Source: Pseudocercospora fijiensis CIRAD86
Lineage: Eukaryota; Ascomycota; Dothideomycetes; Mycosphaerellales; Mycosphaerellaceae
Reading direction: 5' to 3'
Assembly: GCF_000340215.1 (NCBI RefSeq)
Contig: NW_006921533.1
Span: 5,671,424-5,735,423 of the forward strand
Length of the DNA stretch: 64,000 nucleotides
In this document: piece after piece, positions 53,930 to 64,000 of the stretch
How the letters are laid out: the number at the start of each line of letters is the position of its first letter
Numbering within the stretch: position 1 is the first letter of the stretch
Notes under the pieces: generated by a model
Seen by the model: only the letters and a program-made list of their open reading frames with translations
Database searches by the model: none
What the model was told of the DNA's origin: nothing
Translations under genes and position numbers: made by a program

Positions 53930-56860
53930 TGCAACACTTCTAAGCGTTAGATTACATGCTTTAGATCCGCCGAGCCTTTATATACTAGTAGCATCGACTA
54001 TTTCTAAGTCTAGGTTAGCAAAGCCCTTATCGTCTACGAACGGCTTATATAGGAACGCCGTATTGTTATCTACTACGCTAGTAGCGACGGGACCTCGATT
54101 AGCACCGCTATTAATACGTTCCCTCGTATTAGCACTATCGATCTTATCTATACTATTAGTAGCAGTATTAGCCGACGTGCGAGTTATGCCTCTAACTAGG
54201 CGTATATTAGCCTAATATAGTGCCTCGATAGCTAGCACGATTTAAGCTACGCCGAGCTACTAAATGTCGTCTAATAGGACTCGTATATCCTCTCTTAGGC
54301 TATCCTATAGCTAGACTTTAGTAAGACTATCTTCGATTAGCTTTAGAGTAAAGGCTACGATATAATTGCTAATCTTCTTCTCGGTATAGTAGCTAGTGCT
54401 CTTAGGTCCTAGGCCTTCGAATATATTACGGATATTCTTCGAAGCCTCGCGGTTCTAAGAGATAAGCTCTATAGTAGTAGCGATGTTATAGGTCGAATTG
54501 CTATAGGCTTTAATATCGTCTATGTACTCTTTGTTATGTAGCTTAAGCAACTCGTTAGTAGCAACACCTCTACTACTATCTATCTTAACTACGGAAGACT
54601 CGAGGATTGTATCCTAGAGATCCTAGTACGCTACGCTACTTAACAACTACCGTATATACACTATCTCCCGACCGTAACTAAGTTAATAAGCGCTAAAGAA
54701 GTTTAGTATAAGGATGTTAATTATGCGTCGAAGATGCCCGATATCTATCTTACGGATTGCCTCGTAGATAGTAAGGTAGTTGTCGATTTCAATTAGTATA
54801 CGCGCTATAGTAGTAAAGTTAGGATCGACGACACGGCCGGTATTATCCTTGCTAACCTATACTTTCTAAGTAAGGGCTATCTCGTAGACAGCTTCTACGA
54901 CTTCTAGGTACTGCTTAGGAGTAATACGGTTCTCAATTATATACCGTATAGCATCGACATAGCTCTTATTAGCTAACTTAGGATCTATAAAGTCTAGCTA
55001 GCTACGGTCGATAAAGATTCGAATAACTAAGGCTATAATACGACCGCGATATAATCGGACTACGACCTACTTAATAATATAGTACTAGTACTTCTTATTA
55101 GTTAGACGGGTTACGCTATAGTACGTAGTATTATCCTAGTAGTTATAAGCAAGCTTCTTACCCTTGTCGTAGTTGTTCCGTAGATAATAAGTCTTTATAG
55201 AGGTATAATAGGCGTTTATCTCGACGTAGAACATCGCTGCGATAGGCACTATAAACTCCTTACAGTCGTAGGTACGGGTACTTTTAACACTGCCGGCTTA
55301 GACGCTACGAATACGCTCGACAGTTAGCTAGTCGCTAATAACGATAATAAGCTAGTCCTAGAATGCTTTATTGTCCGGATCAAGCTTAAGAAACGACTAG
55401 AAGATGTCGTTATATACTTTATAGGTCTCCTCGATTGAGGCCTTATTATAATCTAATACCGGCAGCGAGATAATAATCGTTCTGCTATCTTTTAGGTTCT
55501 TAATACGGATCTTGTACTATAGCAAACGCGATGTCTTAGTGCCGCTATTCTTCGTCAATTTATAGCTATTAAAGTCGAAGTCCTCGAATAGCTTCTTTAG
55601 CTCCGAACTGAATATAAAGCCTATCGCCTAGTCGATATAATACAGAGATATAGCCTTACGAGCGGCATCCTTCTTATAGCTACGTAAGATAACCTTCGGA
55701 TTTAGCTTCTTCGTGCGATCTAGTATATTCCGGCGGAGCGGCTTCTTTATCGCGCGATATCGAGCAATGTAAGAAGTAGTTATATTTCTCTGCTTCGTAG
55801 ATTAGCCGATAGCTTATATACCGTAACGATCCTAGGAGATATAGTAGTTGTCGTAGACAATAACAACCGGCTGCTTCTTTATCTTCTTAGCTAGGGCAAT
55901 AGCACGCTTACGATTCTCGATAGCAATCTTACGAGCGACTATCTAGATTGTCGAGTAGGCTAAGTATATACTAAGGCTACTAAGCACATTTACGACACGC
56001 CGCTTAATACCGGAAGTATATAGGAATAAGTTAAAACCCTTCGCGAAGAAATAGGCTTTCTTTAAGGCTATAGACTGAGCTACTATCTAAGTAATAGTGC
56101 AGATACGCTTCTCGTATCGGCGGTGCTTGTCTCGTTCTTCGGCGGCATCCTTATCCTCCTAATCGTCGTCGTTATTATCGCCTCCGCTAGTAGCTAGCTA
56201 CGATATATCCATACTAACCTTAGTACGCTTGTTTAGTAGCAGACGCTCGAGCAACTTATACTATATTAGAGCGGTTTCTTAAATAATTTCTACTATATCT
56301 ATAAGGTCGGCTAGCTTAACGGCCTTTATCGTATCGTACTTATTAAAGAACTTCTGTCCGATAAGCTTCTTTAACTTAGAGCGCAACTCTCGACCGCTAA
56401 TTAAGCATTCTCGAGCAAAGTTGTTTAGAATGTACCTAATACGACGTCGATAGGTCTTGCTACCTAGCTTCTCGACCTACCGGCGGAGGAACTTTATTAC
56501 GCTTAGGGACTCGATCTTAAACTATGCTATTAGAGTCTTAAACTTCTCCTCGTCAGTCTTGTCGGCTACTATACGCTGCTATCGTGTCTTACGCTTATTA
56601 GCAATAGTAGCAGGAGCTTTACCTCGCTTGCCGCTATACGTACGTAGTCTATCGATAGTGTCTTCTTTATCTTCTTCGCAGTCGGATTCCTACTTATTAT
56701 CTAAATTGAAGCCGTCGGCCTCGTTCGCTATTATCTCTAACTCGATATTATCCTCGCTAAGTCTATCGTCCTATTCCGAAGCCTCGCTCTCGAGGTCGTC
56801 CTTATCTTCTTCTCCGGCCTAAGAACTAATCTCTAGGATTGGCGCTTAACGACAAGCTAC
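53930..56860 (-). pseudogene. Relict DUF6589-type fungal protein
   Basis: A minus-strand frame of about 950 codons with RIP-type stops. It opens with an acidic region (EEDKDDLESEASE) and ends in the region around 53,950. The central part matches DUF6589 landmarks: KKQPVVIVYDNYYIS (the 'xVYDNxN' motif), then a short Arg-Asn-Thr stretch (KQRNITTSYIA), NKASIEETYKVYNDIF, LIIVISDQLTVERIRSV-like (the 'xGDxLT..R' motif), KEFIVPIAAMFYVEINAYY, and near the end YEAIRKIDIGHLRRIINILI ('GDxGR' region) with YGREIVYIRQLL. DUF6589 proteins are widespread in fungi, usually multicopy, with no established function. The matched order and spacing convince me, though RIP has altered many residues. A 121-codon frame on the opposite strand at 56457-56822 is a shadow. 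Confidence 0.68.
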
Positions 56861-57109
56861 GAGGCGACGTGCTTATCGGCTAACTATAGTCTATATACAA
56901 TTAATATCTAATGTTAGCAGTGCTATACTTAGATCGCTCGATATATTATTAAGAGGGCCCGGAACTAGGCCGCTGCCTATAAACGCGAAGGTCTGCGGTA
57001 GTAGATCGTCGAGGTCTATATCCTCTAGTATATCGTCCGATATAATAGCGGGCGGCGATGTTTGATTGGTATTTAGTATACTTCTTACTATAGCGGTATC
57101 AGCGGAAGA

Positions 57110-57177
57110 TTAATATACAGAGGTAGTTAATATATAGAGGTAGTTAATATACAGAGGTAGTTAATATATAGAGGTAG
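57110..57177. repeat. 17-bp tandem repeat x4 alternating CpA and TpA
   Basis: TTAATATACAGAGGTAG, TTAATATATAGAGGTAG, then the same two again. Copies differ only by C/T at one CpA site and alternate, so a 34-bp dimer was duplicated after one unit had mutated. Confidence 0.93.
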
Positions 57178-57179
57178 AT

Positions 57180-58530
57180 GTATTCTAGAAGATGCAAATA
57201 ACAAGTTTATAAAGAAGTGTAGTAAGATAGAAGAGGGTAGGTTAGAGTTAGACGCGACTAGTCGCGTAGTATATACAAAAGCACGGACCGAGAATCTACG
57301 GGAATATACGCTAGCGTATATAACTATCCGCACCGCTTCTTTATAGGTCGACGCGTTTCTACTACGCGTCTACGAACCTTAACCTTCGAATATTAACCTA
57401 CAACCTTTAATAACAACGTCGACCGCTCTAAAGCTTATACGTAGAAGCTAATACCTCTTCTACGACAGATAAGAGCTATAGCATAGTATAGCTCCACTTA
57501 ACGACTACCTCGAGCCGTAGACTACTAGCGATAACATGTCCGATCTCTACTAGCGTATCGCCCGTATTAATCTACTCTTACTACTAACCCTGCCTTCTAT
57601 ACTAGCATCGTTTCCGATAGTTTGCTCGAGATGTAGGACTAGTAGTATACTACGCTAAATGACCTCGCTAAGCACGCTTAATATCTCGGTCGTGCTGCTC
57701 GTAGTAGCGGTATTGTCTAATCTAGCGTTATTAAGGTTTAGGTCGTTGTCGATAAGACTAAGAGCACCGAGTCTCGTACTACGGTATACTAGTCGATTAT
57801 CGAGGGACCCGAGAAGGACTTAGTTAAGGCTTTTAAGGAAGTCTTTAATCGATACTAATCGCGGTATGTGTTTAGTCGTATGTTGTTTAGCTATATGCTA
57901 ATAATTTGTAGGACATATATACGCACTATAAGCTCCGCTAAGCGACCTCCGCTTATCGACTAGAATATAATACTACTACGTCGCATCGATATAAACAGTA
58001 TATAGAATGTCTTAGAATTGCACGCGCAATAAGCGCTAAGTGTTTGCAGGTAAAATAAAGAGGATATAATTTAGCCGGCTTCTACTACTTGCTCGTAGAA
58101 GCATTAAAACAACATTATATAGTATTATGCCTAGTAAAGAATCTACTTAGAATTGCACGCTCTATAACCTTTAATAGTTCCTTTCTCGAGATATTAGTGT
58201 CGCAATATAGGTGTCTATCGGCCTATAGCTAAAGCCGGCTAGCTATAGGCTAGCTAAACAAACCCGGCTTAGGAGATTGATAGTATCTTAACGCTACAAC
58301 GTCGCACGCGATTCATTTTTACAGCGTTAAACTTACAATTGCACGCGCTATAAGATGCACTTCTAACAATTCTATATTTCGCGTTATGCGCTAAGTTAGT
58401 TATTTTAACTGTCTAAATCTAATAGTTTGTATTTAGACCCTTGCTGCGCAAGGCGTTTATAAATAAACGATAATGTTACTTACTTAGCCTACGTATACAA
58501 GGGTCTAATAGGAGATAGGGGCAAAGCACG
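57180..58530. other. Repeat-block DNA upstream of the right-hand gypsy element
   Basis: About 57,530-57,870 holds a plus-strand protein-like frame (IVSDSLLEM, VVVDKTKSTESRTTVY, IEGPEKDLVKAFKEVFNRY), unrecognised. From about 58,000 to 58,430 the DNA keeps more CpA and contains three copies of an AATTGCACGC(G) motif (near 58,017, 58,153 and 58,337). TAGACCCTTG (about 58,436) is repeated inverted at CAAGGGTCTA (58,499). This stretch may include the 5' LTR of the gypsy element, but I cannot place its ends. Confidence 0.4.
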
Positions 58531-61500
58531 GCCGAATCGACTTACTTGCCTTATACGTTCTATATTATTACCTACTCGTAGGAAATCCGCCGCCTCTATA
58601 GGCTAAAATTAAGGAACTCTACCTAGACGCCCTTAACGGTTACAACTTCCTAGGATAGTAGGTAGTAGATAAAGGAATCCTAACTAAATCGGTTAAGGAG
58701 CTTAAAGCCGCGCTCCTAACGGTGCGCGATTTACGCTATTACCGTTAATTCTACCCGGAGATCTATCTACTACCTATAGTAGAGCAGCGCCTACTAGCCC
58801 GACCGCCTTAAGTCCTACCGCGGCCTACGGTTTCGCCTATTACTACGGTAGAAACAACCGTACCGCCGGAATAGCGTCCCGGTTCGCCTAATAGCTCGCT
58901 TAAATCGGTTTTCTTATAGAGGCTACTTAAGCTACGATACCCGGCGGACGAGAATCCTTAGAAGCTAAGAGGGCCTCTACCTAAGACTTCCCCTAAGGAA
59001 CCGTTAACTAGGCCTTCCGATCTATCGACGTCGCCGTTCTAGGATATCGGTCGCGGCTAATTACCTCTAATAAACGACGGCCTCGCCGACCTATAGGCTA
59101 ACGAGCCGCGTAGTCGTTTCTAATATCGTACCCTAGTAGATACCTCGTAGACAACCGAGGAAATCGATAGGGCAAATATCGCCGTATAATAGAACTATTA
59201 GCGTCGTAATTATCTTCGCGAATTAGCTAGACGGAGAGGAGTCTATCTTAACGAAGTCGTATTAGACTTTCTAATAGAATAGGCGATTTTACCGCTATCG
59301 GCTATGCGTAAGCTAAGTCCGCCCTAGCCGAACCCGGGTTAATACGATTACTAGTAGAGGGTAGACGTATATATAAATGTCTATAGGCATAGCCGCTTAC
59401 GTTAGAGCGGGTTTACGCTAGGCGATCCGCCTAGCAATCCGCCTAGTAATCCTTCTAGCAATCTACCTGGTAATTCTCCTAACGATCCCCTACTACCGCT
59501 ACCTAGTAACTTCGATCCGGGTATTTCCTCTCGTAAGCCGACGTAGGGTTAGCCTTTGCCCTTTCCGCTATTAGACTTATAGGGTCTACTACGGGAAGGC
59601 AAGAAGTAACGCCGGAAGCACCGTTAGTATAGGGATAACCCGAGTAAGGATAGATCCTTATTAGATAGTAAGGATTCGGACGACTCCGATTAATTCTCGT
59701 CGGATAACGATAGTTCCTCGGATACTAGTTATTATAGATACGCCCGCTATCGTAGATACTATTAGCATTATCGGAACTACGTCGCGGAATCGCTAGTTTC
59801 TAAAGCGAGTTATATCTAGGGGTACTACGCCCGCCCCTAGCGGCTACGCTTCGATCTAGCGTATCTTAGGTTCTTCGATCCTCTACTTAGCGTTACAGAT
59901 TACGGCGAGGGAGACTACGCTTTAGTCGGGAATAAGATAATATACCGTTCGGTACATGCTTTTATCGAAGCGGCTAAGGATTATACTTATATCGTAGAGC
60001 GAGAGACGGTTCGTTTTAACCTCTCCCTTTACTTTCGAGAGATAGCGCTTAGTTAGTATTATAGTTACCTTTCTAGCTGTAACCGAGTAAAGCTCTACGG
60101 CGGATACGGTCTAAAACGCTAGGAACGTTGTCTTAGTAAGAAATAGAAGGTCCCTCCGATAAAGGCGATAGATCTCCTCGATAAGTAACGCTACGACTAG
60201 TAGGATATCGCTTTAGGGCGTTTAGTAACGGACTTTATTATTAAGACGGTGCGACTCGCTAAGGATGCTAGTATATAGAAATCGAACCGGCTCTTAGAAG
60301 CTTATCGTCGAATAGATCCGCGCCTCTAATTAAATATAGACGAGCTAAATTGTCGTATAAAGGTCGATAAGTAGGTTACGTACTATAAGAAGCAGGCATT
60401 AATCTAGGAATATATACTTTCGTCCTCGTCTAATTGTCGCCTAGACGCTACGACTAGGAATATTAGCCGCGCGGATAAGGCTACCTAGTAGAACCGATAC
60501 GAAGGGAACGCCTCTTATACCTTAGCGAGCTTCGCTCTAGTAAGAGCGTCCCCTAACTACTAGAACTACGATATCGACCGACCGAACCTACTACGCCTTA
60601 CTAACGCCTATTAGTAGAATCGCCTACCTAACGCCTCTTAGTAGAATCGCCTACTACTAGTAGGAAATAGTAAAGGACCGTCGAAGGGTAGTAGCTCTAC
60701 CTTCCTTCTAAAAGACCTAAAGCGAGTCGATTTGCGCCTATTTAATCGATAGGATAGAAAGCGTAACGATCGAGCTCGTAAGTAGGCTAACTTTGCCGAT
60801 AATAGTAAGAGAGTAGGCGATACTATAAATAATGCTAACTAAGCCGACGACGGCTATTAGGAGGATAGTTAGGAGGATAATAGGAGAACCGACGCGGATA
60901 ATTATAGCTATTTTAGTAACGCCGGAGAAGACGCCGACTACTTTACCGACCTATACGACTCTAATCTAGGCTTAGGAGCTTACTTTGCGGACGTAGGCGA
61001 TCGCTCGCTATTAGCGTTAAACTTAGTACTATAGGCTAAAGCGTCCCTACTAGCGGCGATCTAACTATTTGCCTCTACGAAGTACGCTTACAAGGTCTAT
61101 AGGCGGCGATTTAAGTTAGGCAACCTTCTATACTAGTATGTTCGTAAGGAGTATATAGGGACGACGACGCCTTCTACTATTATCGAATACATATTAGCAA
61201 ACCTAGAAGTAATTTAGTCGAAGGCGCCTCCGTTAGCTTAGTAAGGTTACGCATTTCGGAATTAGCAATATATAACTTTCCCTCTTCGGTTGTTACTATC
61301 TAGTACATCTATATAGGTCTGCCTAGATACTAGCTATACGCTTACTATTGCGGAAAAAGACTTTGTTTTAAGCTATTACCCGGACGTAGAGGTACGTAAG
61401 CTACGCGAACCGATCGAATCGGCGGCATTGCCGGCGCGTATCGCTCTAGGGAATACGTTGTATTAGATATGTTTATCCTAGTAGCGAAGACGGACAGTAT

Positions 61501-64000
61501 AGTCTCCCTAGTACGAATAACTCGCGAGGTTTACCTAGTTCCTAAACTAAAGGCAAAAATCCTAGTCGGTATAGATACGATTGCTCTAGAGGGAATAAAG
61601 ATCGATGTTCCCGTATAGACGGTTACTATAGCTAGTTAGGACAACGCCCGCTTTAAAGTAGCCGTTAAGCGTAAGAAAAGGAAGTCGGTTTAGCGCCTCG
61701 TAAGGCTAGCAAAGAACGTAATATTAGCGCCGCGTACAGTCGCCCTCGCTTTAGTTAAGTACGGTAGCGACCTCCCTAAGGGCCGGGATTTTATTCTTAA
61801 CGCCGGTTTCTTAGTCTAGCTAACTAGTAATATATAGGGATTGTCGTTACAAGCTCCGCCGTTAGTAACGGCGTATAATTAGGTCGTAGACGCTAATTTT
61901 TCTTATACATACATTCGTAACGATATAACGACTCTAGTAACGATTCGAGCCGGATAGCTACTCGGTTTATTAAGTAATAGGACTATTGCTAGGGCCTACT
62001 ATATCGACGTAGCCGACTACGGACTAGCGGGATTAAGTTCTAACGCTTTTACGGCTACGCGGGATATGCTAAATACATAGCGGGAATACTAGTACGCGTT
62101 AGGCGTAACAATCTACGGTAACGATAACTAGGTAGACTAAATCGCTATAGCGGTCGAGCGGTACCTAGAGCTTTTTACGGATCGCTAAACAGTAGTCGAT
62201 ATTCCCGAGTACGATTATATACCTATTCTAACCGTGCTAAATTACCTAGATCTATTGCCGCCCCCTCGTATAATTAACCTAGGTAAGAGGGATCGTAAAG
62301 TAGTAGACAAGATATATAACGACCTATACCGCTAGGGGAAGATATAGTATACTACCGAGCCTACGCCCTTCGGCTTTCTAGTGTTTGTCGTATAGAAGCG
62401 CGTTACTAACGGTAAAGGTAGTATAATTAATAAGCCGCGGGCGGTAGTCGATATACGCGCCTTAAATAAGGTAACGATCCCCGATAGCTATTAGATACCG
62501 CTCTAGGCGGATCTCTTTGTACAGTTAGTAGGGTGCTAGTATATTAGTACTATAGACTATCTAACCTTCTTCTACTAATAGGGCGTAAAGCCGGAGGATC
62601 GTTATAAATTAACGATTAATACTTATCGTAGCTAGGAATAGTATAAGGTCGCTATTATAGGATATTCGAATAGTATCTAATTTGTATAGCGGAAGCTAGA
62701 TTAGATCCTTCGCGACTGTCGCAGCTTTACGCGAGCTTATATCGACGATATCGTAGTGTTTTCGAAGACGTTACCTAAGTATCTCGATTATCTAGAAGCG
62801 GTCTTCTAGAGATTAGACGCCGTAAGGATTAGCATTAGTCCGAAGAAGACTTTCTTAGGCTTCTCCTCTGCGACCCTTTTAGGTTAGTACGTTAGCGGCC
62901 TCGGTCTAGCTACGAGTAAAGAGAAAATCGTAGCGATTACCTTACTTTAGTTCCCGGAGAACGTATAGAAGCTAGAGCATTATCTCGGTCTAACTAATTA
63001 GTTGCGGCAACACATCCTATACTATATATAGATAGCGGCGCCTCTATAGACGGAGAAAATACGCTTATTAAAAGAGGCGCTAGTTACCGGCAATAGTCGT
63101 CGCCGGTATGTCGCCGTTACGACGCTAGGTAAGAACGATTAGCACCGCGACGAGCTAGTAAAAGCGTTTCGCTTGTTATAATTAATGTTCTACGAGCCCT
63201 CCTTCCTATACTATTTCGACCCTAACTATCGCTTATACGCTAATATAGATTCCTCTAAAGAGTTTAGCTATAGCGCAGTGCTCTACTATATCGATAGAAA
63301 CCTAGACCCTATTCTGTCTAAGGGAAAGGCGTAGTTGTTTCCTTATTACAAGGTTTAGCCTATTTTGTTTTTAAGCCGAGGCCTAACTTAGGTAGAGATA
63401 CGATATTAGCTAATAGAGCTCGAATACTCGGGAATCGTATAGATAGTAAAGAAGGTAGGCTATTTAATGCATGCTTTATCGAGGCCGACGACTATCTTTA
63501 TAGACTACTATACCGCGGTCGGTCTTACTAACTCGGTGTCGATAACTACGACTACCGATATAGGCAAGTAGAACCTAAAATTAGTAAGAGCATCGATGTT
63601 CCTTTCCTAATATCGAGTCGATATAGTTTACCGTCTAGGGGAAATATACCTAGTTCTAGACGCCCTTAGTCGACTTCTAGGGGATATAGAGTCGCCTAAG
63701 CTAATACCGGACGAGGAGAACTTAGACCCGCTCTCTTACTATACCGACGCTACGCCCTCTTTAGCCGATCTAGAGGAAGTAGCCTACTTCTATACGATAT
63801 TAGTAGAGCTAGATCTGGATTTCCGACGTCGGTTAAGCCGAGCGTACGATAACGACGAATATTAGTCTAGGGTTTTACGACTAGTTCGATAAGCGTAGGC
63901 GCGGAATGCTTTAGAGTGTCTCTATTCGGAGGGAGCTAATATGCCTTCGGTAACGAAAACGCTAGTTCGGTATAAGGGTAGCAAAAATCCGGACCTATTC
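58530..64000 (+). mobile_element. RIP-mutated Ty3/gypsy retrotransposon, truncated by the window end
   Basis: Plus-strand polyprotein relict. A gag-like region runs from about 58.5 to 61 kb. A retropepsin-like region at about 61,490-61,640 reads AKTDSIVSLVRITREVYLVP and then KAKILVGIDTIALEGIKI. Reverse transcriptase at about 62.3-62.9 kb shows FGFLVFVVWKRV, VDIRALNKVTIPDSY, YKLTINTYR and an intact active-site box YIDDIVVFS at 62738-62764. RNase H begins near 63,230 (YRLYANIDSSKEFSYSAVL). DALSRLLGD near 63,655 marks the RT/RNase H tail. Integrase and the 3' LTR would lie beyond 64,000. In-frame TAG codons are frequent. The sequence differs from the 9970-17105 element, so it is another lineage. 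Confidence 0.85.
62330..63700 (+). pseudogene. Relict reverse transcriptase-RNase H of the right-hand gypsy element
   Basis: RT blocks are in the expected order: VDIRALNKVTIPDSYQIPL, YISTIDYLTFFYQQGVKPED, then YIDDIVVFSKTLPKYLDYL with both catalytic Asp codons kept (unlike the left element, where one is lost). After it come FLGFSSATLLGQYVSGLGLA and the connection region, then RNase H with ANIDSSKEFSYSAVLYYI. Stops are TAG at expected Gln/Trp positions. The gene is inactive through stops. Confidence 0.83.

Noticed and set aside
56457..56822. A 121-codon plus-strand Ser/Leu-rich frame
   Set aside because: Shadow of the DUF6589 relict on the minus strand, whose Glu/Asp/Lys codons read as Ser/Leu/Phe in reverse.
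1..64000. tRNA and rRNA genes, telomere repeats, Starship tyrosine recombinase
   Set aside because: I looked for cloverleaf-like stretches, conserved rRNA segments, TTAGGG arrays and captain-type motifs and recognised none. A covariance-model or profile search would be needed to exclude degraded copies.

Overview
The window looks like a filamentous ascomycete, most likely a dothideomycete of the Mycosphaerellales type. Three things point there. The genes have short spliceosomal introns of about 50-100 bases, with GT..AG ends and CTRAC-like branch sites. The gene families are fungal: a LaeA-like methyltransferase, Mediator Med12, a fungal Ash1-type SET protein and GPI-anchored wall proteins. 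The repeats carry the signature of repeat-induced point mutation (RIP): CpA/TpG almost entirely converted to TpA while CpG is kept, so former Gln and Trp codons read as TAG or TAA. The order-level placement is inference.

Layout. (1) About 1-19,900 is a RIP-ruined block of nested transposons. It holds a 9.57-kb hAT-type element (46-9616) with 20-bp terminal inverted repeats and an 8-bp target duplication, interrupted by a 100-N assembly gap. Next is a complete minus-strand chromodomain Ty3/gypsy element (9970-17105) with 189-bp LTRs and a 5-bp target duplication, inserted into an unrecognised relict plus-strand frame. A relict Tc1/mariner transposase (minus) follows. (2) About 19,900-44,450 is a single-copy gene island with normal composition. 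In order it carries a LaeA-like methyltransferase (+), a GPI-anchored wall protein (+), a multi-pass membrane protein (+), a GNAT acetyltransferase (+), a DHCR24-like FAD oxidoreductase (+), an Ash1-type histone H3K36 methyltransferase (+), an alpha/beta hydrolase (-), a small novel protein (-), the ER translocon factor Asterix (-, six exons), Med12 (+) and a CCCH zinc-finger protein (+). (3) About 44,450-64,000 is a second RIP-ruined block: an unrecognised plus-strand relict, a RecQ-like helicase relict (+), 2.7 kb of assorted minisatellites, a DUF6589-type relict (-), and a plus-strand Ty3/gypsy element running off the window edge.

The island genes are mostly housekeeping or chromatin functions and form no obvious pathway or metabolite cluster. 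Asterix and Med12 are divergent and share a roughly 700-bp promoter region. Ash1 and the hydrolase are convergent. The most unusual material is the side-by-side helicase and DUF6589 relicts separated by minisatellites, the large hAT element with extra relict frames and interspersed oriented TAGCCGGCA motifs, and the Asterix gene, which is split so finely, with a 17-nt microexon, that no long open frame reveals it. Relict genes were read by eye, treating TAG/TAA as possible former Gln/Trp codons, so their limits are approximate.
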